A stretch of DNA of 64,000 bases from Vombatus ursinus (GCF_900497805.2 NW_020940358.1:30573948-30637947); one strand, 5' to 3'; shown: positions 31,020 to 41,947, counted from the first letter of the stretch. The notes: generated from the letters alone by a model not told the origin. Numbers and translations: made by a program.

Positions 31020-31059
31020 TGAAATTATGGGTTTTTGTTTGTTTTGTTTTGGCAGAGGG

Positions 31060-31260
31060 AGGGTAGGAATGCTCCCAACCTGGAGGAGGAGGAAGAAAGG
31101 TCTCCTGCAGGAAATGGTGTTTGTGCTTAGCTTTGAATGAAGGTAGACGTTCTAAGAAGTGGAGTGGAGAAAGGAGAGCATCGAATGGGGTTGGCCTATG
31201 CAAAGGATGGGTTTGGTGGTGGTCCAGCGAATGTGATGAAGTGATGCAAGAGAAAGCTGA
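31060..31260 (-). mobile_element. L2 LINE ORF2 end fragment
   Basis: 'GGTCTCCTGCAGGAAATGGT' and 'GCTTTGAATGAAGGTAGACG'. Confidence 0.75.
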
Positions 31261-31289
31261 GAAGATAGGTAGAGACCAGATTGTGGAAA

Positions 31290-31420
31290 TCATAGGCTCC
31301 TAGATCTAGAGAGGAAGGACTCTCAGAAGCCATTGAATCTAATGCACTAATTCTGTAGATGAGAAAACTCTTGAAGGCCAGACTAGCAGCTTAGATTAAC
31401 ACAAGAAGTGGAGGGTCATT
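31290..31420 (-). mobile_element. MIR3/THER2 fragment
   Basis: 'ATCATAGGCTCCTAGATCTA' and 'TTCTGTAGATGAGAAAACTC'. Confidence 0.65.
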
Positions 31421-31451
31421 GACATTTTTAGAACAAAGAAGCAAGTAATTT

Positions 31452-31532
31452 GGGGTGTCGCAAAAGTCTTAGTGCAGTTTTAAGCTTACCAAGCTTAGAT
31501 GATTAAAGCTAAGACTTTTGAAACACTATGTA
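31452..31532. mobile_element. mariner-type MITE, about 81 bp
   Basis: GGGGTGTCGCAAAAGTCTTA, then AGTGCAGTTTTAAGC, and the inverse AAAGCTAAGACTTTTGAAAC..TATGTA at the right. Confidence 0.75.
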
Positions 31533-31654
31533 GGTATCCAACCCAGATAACTGAAAGAAATAGGAAAGTACAGAGAAAAAACTGGTTTGAGAAAAGGTTG
31601 GGGTAGATTGGGAGAAGAGATGTTGAGTTCAAATTTAGATAAAATTGGTCTAAA

Positions 31655-31790
31655 AACATGAATAAATAAATGAAAGCATGAATACATGAATGAATGAATG
31701 TATAGAAAAAGCATTTCTTAAGCACTTACTAGGCACCAAGCACTGTGGATACAAATAGGAAAAAACAAGATGTAGCCACAAAGGGTCTTC
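31655..31790 (-). mobile_element. L2 LINE 3' tip
   Basis: (AATG)n head, 'AAGCATTTCTTAAGCACTTA' and 'GGATACAAATAGGAAAAAAC'. Confidence 0.8.
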
Positions 31791-31889
31791 TTCCAGGTAA
31801 GGCTGGTAGCAGAAAGGAGGGTGGCCTTGAGTCTGCCTGGTTATTCTCCTCTAAGTTTTCTCTGCAACAAAACCAATGTGTCATCATTG

Positions 31890-32065
31890 GAAAAGCCTTT
31901 GGCAGAGAATCAGGATACCTGAGTTCTAATCCTAGCTATGCTGTGTGTCCTTGGGAAAATCACTTCACCTTTCTGAAGCCATTCTTCCTTCTGAGCAAAA
32001 CCAGGAGCTTATAGGAGATGGCTTCCTTTGGGCTCTTTCAGTTCCCAAAGTCTATGATTCTGCAA
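31890..32065 (+). mobile_element. MIR3/THER2 CORE-SINE
   Basis: 'AATCAGGATACCTGAGTTCT', 'TTGGGAAAATCACTTCACCT' and the tip 'TTCCCAAAGTCTATGATTCT'. Confidence 0.8.
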
Positions 32066-32105
32066 AACGCTGTTGGAGAATGGACATTTTAGTTATGCTC
32101 AGCTT

Positions 32106-32357
32106 TGTTGTTAAGTTGTTTTTAGTCGTGTTTGATTCTTCATGACCCCATTTAGGGTTTTCTTGGCAAAGATACTAAAGTGGTTTGCCATTTCCTTCTC
32201 CAGTTCATTTGACAGATGAGGAAAATGAGGCAAACAGGGTTAAATGACTTGCCCAAGGTCACGCTGCTAGTAAGTGTCTAAGGCAAGATTTGAACTCAGG
32301 AAGATGAGTCTTCCTGTTTCCAGGCCAAGGGCTCTGTCCATTGTACCACCTGTCTGC
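32106..32357 (-). mobile_element. MAR1-type tRNA-RTE SINE
   Basis: 'TTGTTGTTAAGTTGTTTTTA', 'AAGTGGTTTGCCATTTCCTT' and the reversed head near 32350. Confidence 0.88.
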
Positions 32358-32945
32358 TCTGTGCTCAGTTGCACTACCACACCCCCACCCCAATAAACAA
32401 AAACAAAACTGGAGCACAGAGAGCTTTCATCAACATTGAAACAATGACAAATTATTTGTTCCCGAGGCAGAAGTAGGTTTGAATACCTAGCGTGTGCAGA
32501 ATGCTAAATTAGGGAGCTGGAAGAGATACAAAGCTTAGCTGATGTCCTCCTTGCCCTCTTGTAGCTTCCAGTCCAGTAACAGCTAGATAGCAACTGGTGT
32601 GAGTGACTTGCTGAGAGTCACATGGCCAGGATAGCTCTCTGCCTAATTACCCCTGCTTACTCAGTGAGTCATTGAATAAAGACAGAGGACTGTTCTTGGG
32701 CAGTCAGGGAAGACTGTCATATTTCGTGTGTTTCTAATAAACAGACCTGGGAAGCCTAGGAACTTTTCTTTGGACAGATCATGGATTTATCATGACAGAG
32801 AGCGTCTCACTGAGCCAAGAACAAGGACAGTTTTTCCAATATCGTAGCTATAAAACAAAACAGAGCAAAACAAAACAGAAAATCCTATGGTACTGATCCT
32901 ACTCCCAGGGCACTAGAAAGGAACTTTAATGGTTTTATTGTCCCA
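32358..32945. other. unassigned intronic sequence
   Basis: No repeat or exon recognised, apart from an AAAAC-rich patch near 32855-32880. Confidence 0.35.
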
Positions 32946-32949
32946 CCTC

Positions 32950-33545
32950 CCACCCCATCCTTCCATCAATCAACAAATAATTATTAAGGTCCTACTTTGT
33001 GCCAGGTACTATGCTAGGTGTGAGAGAAAAAAGAGAAAAATGAAAGAGAACCAGTCTTCAAGGTGCTTATATTCTGTCAGAGGAGAAAATGTGTGTATAT
33101 ACATACATATACATACATACACATGTATATGTATGTATGTATAGGTGTGTATATGTCCATACACACACACATATATAAACACAAAAGAAATAGAACATAA
33201 TTAGGGAGAGAGGGCACTAGAAGCTGGGGGCACTGGGAAAGGTTTCATGTGGAAGATGGCCCTTGAACTGAGTTTTGAAGGAAATTAGTGATTCTAAAAG
33301 GTGGAGGTAAGAAGGGAGTGTGTTCCAGGCATGAGGCACAGCCAAGACAAAAACACAGAGGCATGGAAAAGTGTGATATGTTAGGGACAACAAGAAGGAA
33401 AGGGAAATAATAAATAACAAGGTCAGAAGACTAGTAGAGGCCAGGGGCTTTGAAAGTCAAACAAGGTAGTTTATATTTGATCCTAAAAGTAATAGGGAGC
33501 TATTAGAGTTTATTGAGTGGGGGAGTGATAGCATCTGATAATTTC
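32950..33545 (-). mobile_element. L2 LINE 3' part with microsatellite
   Basis: 'AAATAATTATTAAGGTCCTA', 'GTTTCATGTGGAAGATGGCC' and 'TTAGAGTTTATTGAGTGGGG'. A (CATA)/(TATG) repeat at 33089-33180 has expanded within the 3' UTR part. Confidence 0.85.
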
Positions 33546-33617
33546 ACTTATCACTCCTTGTTCTGCTTTTTCCTATATCAATGCAAAAATAGCTTTTCTC
33601 CCTCCCAAGCTTTAAAC

Positions 33618-33700
33618 ATAGGATAAACCCAAAGTCTTAGTGCCTTTTTAAGCCTAAAAAAGCTTAAAAAGGCACTAAGGCTTTTGGGACATCCCTTATA
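33618..33700. mobile_element. mariner-type MITE, about 83 bp, strong hairpin
   Basis: CCCAAAGTCTTAGTGCCTTT and the inverse AAAGGCACTAAGGCTTTTGG form arms of about 26 bases with one extra base. TA-rich ends. Confidence 0.8.
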
Positions 33701-33704
33701 CATA

Positions 33705-33905
33705 CAGGGAAGCAGCCTGGTTCAGTGGAAGGAGCAGTAGCTACAGAATCAGAGAACCTGGATTCAATCCCCAGCCCTATCACTTACTAGACATGTGACT
33801 TTGGGTAAATCACTTCATTTCCCCGGACCTCAGTTTCCTCATCTATAAAAAGGGGGGAGGGTTTGACTAGATGGTCTCTGAGGTCCCTTCTGTTTCTCAA
33901 TCCAC
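33705..33905 (+). mobile_element. MIR3/THER2 CORE-SINE
   Basis: 'GGAAGCAGCCTGGTTCAGTG', 'GGACCTCAGTTTCCTCATCT', 'GACTAGATGGTCTCTGAGG'. Confidence 0.9.
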
Positions 33906-34795
33906 GAGCCAAAGAAATAAATGAAGACCAATCTTGCCTTTTCTTTACCAGACTAAACATTCCTAGTTTATTGATGGCTCCTCTCCTGAGGCCATGAGCT
34001 TCTTGAGCCGTTGCCACCCTCTTCGGTACAGTCTCTCATCTGCCAGCGTATCTCGTAAAATGGAATATTCCAAACTGAACACGGCATTCCCCATTTGGTC
34101 TGACCAATACAAGACTCTATGGAATTGTTACTTTCTGTGATCAAAATATTATCCTTCTATTAACCCAGTTCTTCAAACAAGTTCCATTACACTCTTGGCA
34201 CATTTAAACATCTTTCAAAGCCAGGTCTCCCCAATCTTTTATTTCTACAATTGATTTATTAGACCTTAATGAAAGTTCCCTTTTAAATTTTATCTTGATG
34301 GTTTTCTGCCCCATGTTCTAGCTTGTTGACATACTTTTGAATCCCTGCTATCTCTTTTCCAGCTATTTCTCCTTTCTTGTCATCCAGAAATGTTTAAAAC
34401 CTGCTTTTCTATGTCTTCATTTAAGTCACCGATTTAAAAAAAAGGGGGGGGCAGCATAGATAGAGCACTGGCCCTGGAGTCAGGAGTATCTGAGTTCAAA
34501 TCTGGCCTCAGATACATGATACTCACTAGCTGTGTGACCTTGGGCAAGTCACTTAACCCTGATTGCCTCACCAAAAAAAATTTTTAAAAAAGGTCAACTC
34601 TGACAGAAGCAAGGACAGAGCCCTGTGATATACCACTAGAGACCTTCCTTCAGGTTGGCCCCAGAGCCATTTATCACTCTTTGGGCTGCTCAGCCACTGG
34701 TGAATATGCCCACCAATATTATTATCCAGCCCTTTTGTTATCTGGGAGGATGTCATGGGGATACCCCCTCAGATGTTTTCACTGCTTTTCCAGGG
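33906..34795 (-). mobile_element. L3/CR1 LINE, 3' half, split by SINE
   Basis: 'CCAGACTAAACATTCCTAGT', 'AAACTGAACACGGCATTCCC' and 'ACAGAGCCCTGTGATATACC' are in CR1/L3 order on the minus strand. The A-tailed SINE at 34450-34590 interrupts it. Confidence 0.7.
34450..34590 (+). mobile_element. A-tailed marsupial tRNA-SINE
   Basis: GGGGGGGCAGCATAGATAGA head, 'CACTAGCTGTGTGACCTTGG' and 'CCTGATTGCCTCACC' with A-tail. Confidence 0.9.
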
Positions 34796-34937
34796 GCTTG
34801 GCTCATTTTACAGCTGAGGAAACTGAGACTCAGAGAATTCAAAATACTCGCTTGACATTAAACAGAAAGACAGCTGCAGAGCTCAGGGTCAAGCCTGGGT
34901 CTTTAGATTCTGATCCCAGTGTTCCTTCTACTACGTT
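34796..34937 (-). mobile_element. MIR3/THER2 fragment
   Basis: 'TTTTACAGCTGAGGAAACTG' and 'AAGCCTGGGTCTTTAGATTC'. Confidence 0.75.
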
Positions 34938-35014
34938 TCATAGAATCAAAGAATCTCGGAGTTGGGGGGATCCCAGAGGTCTTCTAGTCCAACCAAGACT
35001 TTAAGAAGAGTCCT

Positions 35015-35163
35015 CCTGGGGCAGCTAGGTGGCACACTGGATAGAGCTCTGGCCTTGGAGTCAGGAGGACCTGAGTGCAAATCTGGCCTCAGACACTTGA
35101 CACTAACTAGCTGTGTGACCCTGGGCAAGTCACCTAACCTCAATTGCCTAGCAAAAAAAAAAC
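35015..35163 (+). mobile_element. A-tailed marsupial tRNA-SINE
   Basis: 'GGGGCAGCTAGGTGGCACAC', 'GGAGTCAGGAGGACCTGAGT' and 'CCTCAATTGCCTAGCAAAAA'. Full length. Confidence 0.93.
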
Positions 35164-35311
35164 CTCTCCTCTGTAGTGCCCCTGACAAGTGACAATCCAG
35201 CCTCCTCCAAAGTAAAATTGTGCAATTCTTCACAGGCAAACAGTAAGTGCTAATTAAGCAACTCACTGGATGAGTCTTTCCCCTTTCTCCCCTTAGATAA
35301 CCCATTCCACT

Positions 35312-35562
35312 TTTTATTATTGTTCAGTCATTTTTCAGTCATGTCTAACTCTTTGTGATCTCATTTGGGGTTTTCTTGGTGAAGATACTGGAGTGTTTTG
35401 CCATTTCCTTCTCCAATCATTTTACAGATGAGGAAACTGAGGCAAACAGGGTTAAGTGACTTGTCCAAGGTCACACAGCTAAGAAGTATCTGAGGCTGGA
35501 TTTGAACTCAAGTCTCCCTGACTCCAGGCCCAGGCCTTTACTCACTGCACCACGTAAATACC
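35312..35562 (-). mobile_element. MAR1-type tRNA-RTE SINE
   Basis: 'TTGTTCAGTCATTTTTCAGT' at the left and the reversed head ending near 35560. Near full length. Confidence 0.92.
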
Positions 35563-35950
35563 TTTTTGAGCAGCTATGACTGGGAAGTTTCCCCTCCTCT
35601 GGAGCTGAAATCTTCCTCTCAGGAATGCCCATTCGTTGCTTTTACATCTGCCCTCCTGGGCCATGCAGAGTAAGTCTTCTGTGTGATAATCCTTCCAATA
35701 TTTGAAGAAAGCTTTTTTGTCTCCCCTGTCTTCTCTACTCCAGGCTAAAAAAGTTCCTTGTCCATTCCTCTTATGACACGCTTTATATCCTGATCGTACC
35801 CCTCCGAGGATCTCCCAGTGTCCTTCCAGAGGGAAACATAATGCTCTAGATGTGACCCAGCCGGGGCAGGATACATGGGGTGCTATCATCTCCTTTATGC
35901 TGAATACTGTGCCTGTATTAATGTGACCTAAAACTACAATAGATGCAGCT

Positions 35951-36202
35951 TGGTGGCATAGTTGATGAAGCACCAGGTCTGGAGTTAAGAAAACTCATCT
36001 TCTTGAGTTCAAATTTGTCCTATAACACTTACTAGCTGTCTGACCCTAGGTAAGTCATTTTATCCTGTTTGCCTTAGTTTCTTTATCCATAAAATGAGCC
36101 GGAGAAGGAAATGGCAAACCACTCCAGTATCTTTGCCAAGAAAACCCCAAATGGGATCACAGAGTAAAGTTAGACACGACTGAAAAAACTGAACAACAAC
36201 AA
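35951..36202 (+). mobile_element. MAR1-type tRNA-RTE SINE with target duplication
   Basis: Head GCAGCTTGGTGGCATAGTTG, CORE, then 'GACACGACTGAAAAAACTGA' and an (AAC)n tail. Flanked by AAACTACAATAG and AAATTACAATAG. Confidence 0.92.
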
Positions 36203-36302
36203 AATTACAATAGCTTCTTGGCAGCCATGACATTCTTTTGACTCGTACAGAGTTTGCAGTCCACTAAAACCCCTGGATCTTTTTGACATGAACTTGACGC
36301 TG

Positions 36303-36518
36303 CTAGTTGGTATAAGTGAATTGAGCACAAGGCCTAGAGTCAGGGAGACCTAAGTTCAAATCCCGCTTCAGACACTTACCTCTGTTTGCCTCAGTTTCCT
36401 CTTGTATAAAATAAGAATAACAGCCCTACCTCTCAGGGTTGTTGTGAGGATCCAATGAGTTTATTTGTGTGCAAAGTATTTTATAAACCTTAAAGTGCTA
36501 TAGAAATGTAGCTATTTT
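36303..36518 (+). mobile_element. MIR/THER1 CORE-SINE
   Basis: 'AGAGTCAGGGAGACCTAAGT', 'CTCAGGGTTGTTGTGAGGAT' and the end 'TAAAGTGCTATAGAAATG'. Confidence 0.88.
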
Positions 36519-37241
36519 TATGAATTGTTGCCTTGTGCCCGTGCTCAATCCTGGTATTTGTTCAGTGGGTTTATCTGAAACCCAAGTGTGGCATTTTACA
36601 TTTCATCATATTCAATTGTGTTTCATTGGATTTGTCTCATTATTCTAACTTGCAGAAATCTTTGGGTGTCCTGACTGGCATCCAGTGCATGATGTATCCC
36701 TCCCAACTCTGGGTCATCTGCAAATCCGATAAACACGCTCTCTATGCTTTCATTCAGATCATTGATAAAAACAGGGAACATCACAGGGCAGGGCGAGGAG
36801 AGATCCCTGCTATTCTCTTCTAGAGATATCCCTCCAAGATGATATCAATCCACTCTTTACTTCTGAATCCCCCTAACCACACAAGCACCATTCCTATGTC
36901 TCGTCCAATAGGAGAGCATGACAGATTTTTTCAAATGTTTAGCTGAAATCCAGACATACTATGTCTCTGACATTCCTCTGACTTAGTAGTCTAGTAACTG
37001 TTTAAAAAAAAAAAAAGGAAATGAGGTGGGCCTTGATAAATCCACGCTGGTTCCTGGTGATCCCTACTTCCCTCCCTTTCTAAGACCCCCCAAATTATCT
37101 TTTCGATAATGTATTCTAGGACTTTGCTAGGTATTGATGTCAAGTTAACTGTGTTTAGTTTAAAACTTTTATTTTTTTCTCCTTTTTTGAAAACTGGGGA
37201 AACATTTACTTGACTCCAATCTTGTAGTCCTTTCCCCATTC

Positions 37242-37452
37242 TCTAGAGATCATAGGATCAAAGATTCAAGGCTGGAAAGGACTTTAGAAGCCATCATGTC
37301 CAGCCCCCTCCTTTTACAGATGAGGAAATTAAAGCCCAGAGAGGACAGATGACTTGCCCAGGATCACACAGCTCATGGGATTTGAACCCAGATCTTTCCT
37401 AACTTCAAGTTCAGTACCCTATCCACTTCACTGCACTGCTTCTCCATCACTA
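37242..37452 (-). mobile_element. MIR3/THER2 CORE-SINE
   Basis: 'GATCATAGGATCAAAGATTC', 'CCTTTTACAGATGAGGAAAT' and 'GATTTGAACCCAGATCTTTC'. Confidence 0.9.
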
Positions 37453-37905
37453 ACAGTGGCTCAGAAATGACATCTGCCTGTTCTTTCAGTACCTGGGATA
37501 TAGTTCACCAGACCTGCAGTTCTGGACTCATTGAGGGTAGCTGAGTGTGATCTTATCATTTCCTCATTTTCTTTGGTTTCAAGTACTCACTGACCATTTT
37601 TGTTTTCTCTTTGTTATAGTAAGAGTGTTCTCAGCAGAGAAAACAAAAATAAATTTGGTTCTGCTCTCTCAATTATCCATCATGGTCCTGTCAACTCTAA
37701 GCAGTGGTCTGATTCCTTTTTTTGACCTTCCTCTTACCCCCAACATAGCTAACAAAACCACTGATGGTCTTAGTATTCATCACAAGCCCCAGATCATTTT
37801 GAGTTTCAGGGTTTCTATCATTATATTGTCACTATGGGACCATGACACTCATTTGTTTTCAGTTATTAGCCTTTACTTCTATGTTCCATTGTTTATATCT
37901 ATATC

Positions 37906-37968
37906 TACATGCACCCACACACCCACACACACAGCCACAGCCACAGCCACACCTACACACACACACCC

Positions 37969-37999
<31 letters not shown>

Positions 38000-38002
38000 T
38001 AC
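37906..38002. repeat. (CA)n / (CACACC)n microsatellite
   Basis: CA-rich run with CCACAG and CACACC variants followed by a pure CA stretch. The long open frames over it are artefacts. Confidence 0.95.
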
Positions 38003-38179
38003 TCATATATATTTACACATACATATATATGTTTGTGGGTGAGTTCTTTATGCCTCTTAAATTAGCTCTCTCCCCCTATCACTCATTGGAATTGCTTGTG
38101 TTTTGGTCTTCTAAATAACATACTTGAAAACATCACATTGATCTTGAGCCAATGTTTATTATAGAATTTTATCTCCTTC

Positions 38180-38275
38180 CATTAAATTATAAACTCCTTG
38201 AGGGTAGGAATCATGGCATTTTTTAGTCTTTTTTTTTTTTCAAATAGCATGTGCTTAATAAATGTTTAATTGAAT
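38180..38275 (+). mobile_element. L2 LINE 3' tip
   Basis: 'ATAAACTCCTTGAGGGTAGG' and 'GTGCTTAATAAATGTTTAAT'. Confidence 0.8.
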
Positions 38276-38526
38276 TGGAGGAAATGGGGAGATGAAGAAT
38301 GAGATGCTAACTGTGTTTTATTGGTACAAATAAATTCCTCTATGCAGTTCTAGAAGAATGGCCTTCAAAGCCCCACTAAGCCCTAGAAAGTGTGTCTTGG
38401 ATGATTAGACCAATTAGTCACTTTCTAGGAATAGGTCTATCTTCACTTCATCTTTCACATCATGACAGTTGGTGAGGTAACACAAAGAGCCCTGGACTTT
38501 GGCACAGGAGACCCGGGTGCCAGGCT

Positions 38527-39790
38527 TAGTTCAATCAATCAATCAATCAATCACTATCATTAAGCATATGCTATGTGCCAGATACTGTACTATGCCTTGT
38601 GGATACAAAGATAAAAATGAGGGTATGGTCCCTGCCCTCAAGGAGCTTACACTTTATTGGGGAAAACTGATAAATAGACCTAAAATATATACAAAGTAAA
38701 TGCAAGGTGGTAGGGGAGTGATTTTGAAGGTCTGTTGTATAAAGTCTCATTTAAGCTGAGCTTTGAAGGAAACTAGAGATTCTTAGAGGTAAAAGAGAGG
38801 AGGGATGCATTCCAGGCATGGAGTTTAGCCTGTGCAAAGATGATGAAAGACACAGAGACGAAAGACGGAATGCCACATCTGAGGAATAGCTAAGTAGGCC
38901 AATTTGGCTGGATAATAGAGTGCACAAAGGGTAGTAATGTATGATAAGTCTGGAAAGGTAGACTGGAGCCAGATTACAGAGGATTTTAAATGACAAAATG
39001 TAAAGTTTGCATTTGATCCTAGAAACCATAGGGATTTGCTGGAGATTTTTGAGCTGGAGCATGATGTGGTTAGAACTGTGTGTTTGGAATATCACTTTGG
39101 AAGTCTTATGGAAGATGGATTGGAGACAGGGACACCCAAGTCAGAGCTGTAGTCCAGATGAGATATGAGGAAGGACTGAAATAGCATGGTGGCTGTTTAA
39201 GTAGAAAGAAAGGGACTGATGCAAGGATGTTATAAAGATGGGAGTGACGAGAGTCAGCGACTGATTGGTTCTGTGGGGCAGGTGAGGGTGAGGAGGAATC
39301 AAGGATGACTTGGAGGTTTCCATCCTGTGTGACTGGAATGAGGATCAACAGAAATAGGGAAATTAGGAAGTAGAGTGGGTTCCAAGAGAGGGAAGATGAT
39401 GAGTTCTTCTTTGGGAATGTAGAGTCTGAGATGCCTCTCGGAAATCCAGTTTGAAATGTCCAATGGGCTGTTGTCGACACAGGACTAGAACTCAGGGGAG
39501 ATACTACAGATATATAAATAGAACTGGAAGACATCTGCATGGAGGTGATAATTGAACTCATAGGAGTTGATGATACCACCAAGAGAAAGTATAGAGAGAG
39601 AACAAAAGAGGGCCCAAGATGAAACCATGGGGGAAACTCTTAGTTAGAGATAAGACCATGTAGTCTTCAGCAGAGGAGATGGAATAGAAATGTCAAGACA
39701 GGTAGTAGGAGATTCAAGAGAGCATAGTCTCGTGAAAGCCCAGAGATGAGAGAACAAATCAGGAAGAGGGGGTCCATGGTGTCAGAGAGG
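38527..39790 (-). mobile_element. L2 LINE, about 1.25 kb
   Basis: (ATCA)n head, 'GCCCTCAAGGAGCTTACACT', then ORF2: the minus-strand peptide KCKLYILSFKILCNLAPVYL (near 38950-39030) is the L2 C-terminal region. RT-side text continues to about 39790. Confidence 0.88.
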
Positions 39791-39905
39791 TCATTCACTA
39801 CATGACCCTCCCAGAAACTGAGTTTCTTCAGCTGTAAAATGCAGGGTTTTGATTAGATGATCTCTAAGGTCCCATCCAACTCTCCCAATGCTATGGGTTC
39901 TAACC
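39791..39905 (+). mobile_element. MIR3/THER2 3' half
   Basis: 'GTTTCTTCAGCTGTAAAATG' and 'GATGATCTCTAAGGTCCCAT'. Confidence 0.8.
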
Positions 39906-40490
39906 ATCAATAACATTTAGGGGGTACTCAGGTCGACTCTTTGTTACTCTTTGTGTAACAAAGCCAAGGGAAGTGAGGAATCTGTAGCACCAAGGTTGGG
40001 TGAGGGGTGTCTAGATGAGCTTTGGGGAAGTGGGTGTGACTTTTCCAAAGAGTGGTGTGGTTAGAATAGCAGTCAAGACTCTATAACCAGGCCAGTTCTT
40101 TGGCCCACCCGGCTTCTTGCATCTCACACCCTGGCTTGTTTTGATTTTTGTGTCTGTTTACAGCACATGCCATACCTAACAAAAGGGACAAAGCATCTAA
40201 CATAACACATCTGAGGCGATAAACCAAGAATGCACGGGCACATTTCCAATTTCTTTGATGCAAAATGAGGGTTGGGCAAGAACCCCCACCCCCTTCCTGC
40301 TGTCTGTTACTTGGAATTTGACTATGTTTATGGGGTTGAAACTATGATTTTTGTTTCTTTGCTGACAACCTTGGAAGGCATTCCTCAGTCAGGGTTGCTG
40401 TCTGTTGGCTGTTTGTTTTCTTTTCTTGAGGGGGGAACTGGAGCTGTCACTCGCCAGTTTTTGGAGATGATTGGCTTGGAGAGTGGTGGA
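39906..40490. other. unique intronic stretch
   Basis: About 585 bp with no repeat that I recognise and no exon. Candidate conserved non-coding DNA. Confidence 0.3.
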
Positions 40491-40493
40491 TCA

Positions 40494-40495
40494 CA

Positions 40496-40526
<31 letters not shown>

Positions 40527-40528
40527 CA
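40494..40528. repeat. (CA)n microsatellite
   Basis: CACACA run with one CGCA variant. Confidence 0.95.
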
Positions 40529-41110
40529 CATCCTCAACAAACTGGAGCAGCTGGCTAAGATTGTCTTCAAGGAAAGAGTCGTCACAAACCCTGGAAGTTG
40601 TTTATAATAATAATTATTATTATCATCATTATTATCATATTATAATATGATTATTGACATTTGGGGGGGGAAGAGTAAAGTTCTTAACACATGATTTCCA
40701 GGGCAAGTCTAAAGCCCCAGCAAGGTAAACAGATCAAGGAGTTAGTTGACTATTTAAATCCCAGTCAGCTAATATGTCTAGCCAGAGTGGAGCCCATCCT
40801 AGGTGGGGTCACTATACATTCAGATAGCTTGTTTTAATTGAATTTGACTTCTTTCTTTTAGGTCTCCACCCTCACCCTAAGGGCCTGACAGAATAATACA
40901 GCCCTTTATCTAATCATTCTTTCCCCTTTTAGGCCAAGGCCTGGTCTAGAGTGGAAAACTGGACATTCTGACCACCTGGTTACTCTCCTTCCTATCCTGA
41001 CTAGCAGTAGCTAGGAGAGTTTTTAGAGTGAAGTGGCAGAAATAAATTGAATAATGTTTTTTAAAAAATCATTGCACGAGAATTTCAGCACAGTCTGTAC
41101 CTTCTCACAC
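40529..41110. other. unassigned, AT triplets near 40605-40650
   Basis: A short (AAT/ATT) patch, otherwise unique. No exon seen. Confidence 0.35.
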
Positions 41111-41111
41111 T

Positions 41112-41515
41112 GTCAAGTTATGTGGTATAGTGGACTTGGGTTTGTTTGAATCTTGGCTCACTTCCTTACTAACTATGGGGCATGAGGGAATAAAAGTAAG
41201 CTCTCTGGGCCACAGCCTTGTCATCTATACAATGAAGGGATTGGATTAGTTTAAATATTCTTAACTGTTTTTTGCATCATGACTGTCCATCCCCACCTCA
41301 CCCCTCCTTTGGCAGTCTGGTGAAGAAATCTATGGACCTTCTCCAAATAATGTTTTAGATGCATAAAATAAAATACATAGGATTACAAAGAAAACCAATT
41401 TTGTTGAAATACAGTTATCAAAGAATTCTTTCAAAAAACAAGTTCACAGATTCCAGGTTAAGAACCTCTGAATGAAGTGATCTCTATGATTCCTTCCAGA
41501 TTTAATGAATCTTTT
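41112..41515 (+). mobile_element. MIR3/THER2 split by a hAT MITE
   Basis: MIR3 from 'TTATGTGGTATAGTGGACTT' to 'GAAGGGATTGGATTAG', resuming at 'GAAGTGATCTCTATGATTCC'. Confidence 0.7.
41262..41474. mobile_element. MER5/Charlie-like hAT MITE
   Basis: 'TTCTTAACTGTTTTTTGCAT' at the left and 'ATTCCAGGTTAAGAA' inverted at the right. The interior 'AAATACATAGGATTACAAAG' is a family hallmark as I recall it. The exact ends are uncertain. Confidence 0.6.
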
Positions 41516-41712
41516 GAGCCTGAGTAATTAGGAGGGCGTGGGAGGGAACTATGATTCCAATGGATCAATTCTTCCTTGCCCTTATTCTAGCCAGTAGAGA
41601 TCTTGTCTCAACATTTAATTGTAACTTTATGATAGCCATTTTTATTAATAATAATCAATTAATAAAATAATTATTTCTATAGCCCATTAGCTATCACAGA
41701 TGTAGTTCAATC

Positions 41713-41866
41713 TCTTTTTTTCCTTTTTTGGTGAGGCAATTGGGGTTAAGTGACTTACCCAGAGTCACACAGCTAGGAAGTATTATGTGTCTGAGGCCGA
41801 ATTTGAACTCAGGTCCTCCTGACTCCAGGACCGGTGCTCTATCCACTGCGCCACCTAGCTGCCCCT
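41713..41866 (-). mobile_element. A-tailed tRNA-SINE, left arm of an inverted pair
   Basis: T-rich start, 'GGTGAGGCAATTGGGGTTAA', CTCCTGACTCCAGGACCGG and reversed head ending GCTGCCCCT at 41866. Its partner in plus orientation starts 34 bases later. Confidence 0.93.
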
Positions 41867-41947
41867 AAATGGTAGAATTTATATTGAATTTTCAAGATTG
41901 AGGGGCAGCTAGGTGGCGCAGTGGATAGAGCACCGGTCCTGGAGTCA
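41820..41947. repeat. 128-bp gap-flanking duplicate, left copy
   Basis: Identical to 42348-42475. Internally it is a perfect 47-base inverted repeat (41820-41866 and 41901-41947) around a 34-base spacer. Confidence 0.97.

Larger units (their letters stand above)
34938..38105 (-). mobile_element. L3/CR1 LINE, long relic split by five SINEs
   Basis: 3' end at the left (AATCTCGGAGTTGGGGGG; TAACCCATTCCACTTTTT) and the reverse transcriptase start at the right: the minus-strand peptide at about 37100-37230 reads WSQVNVSPVFKKGEKNKSFK, like CR1 RT. Further CR1-like text reaches past 37850. Inserts are a SINE (35015-35163), two MAR1 copies, a THER1 and a MIR3. Without them about 2 kb of LINE remains, full of frame breaks. 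Confidence 0.8.

Noticed and set aside
35542-35973. 143-residue minus-strand open frame
   Set aside because: It lies in the 3' part of an L3/CR1 element and has no splice or family support as a host gene.
37547-38118. 172-residue open frame ending in a Thr-His run
   Set aside because: The front part is L3/CR1 relic read on the wrong strand, and the end is a CA microsatellite.
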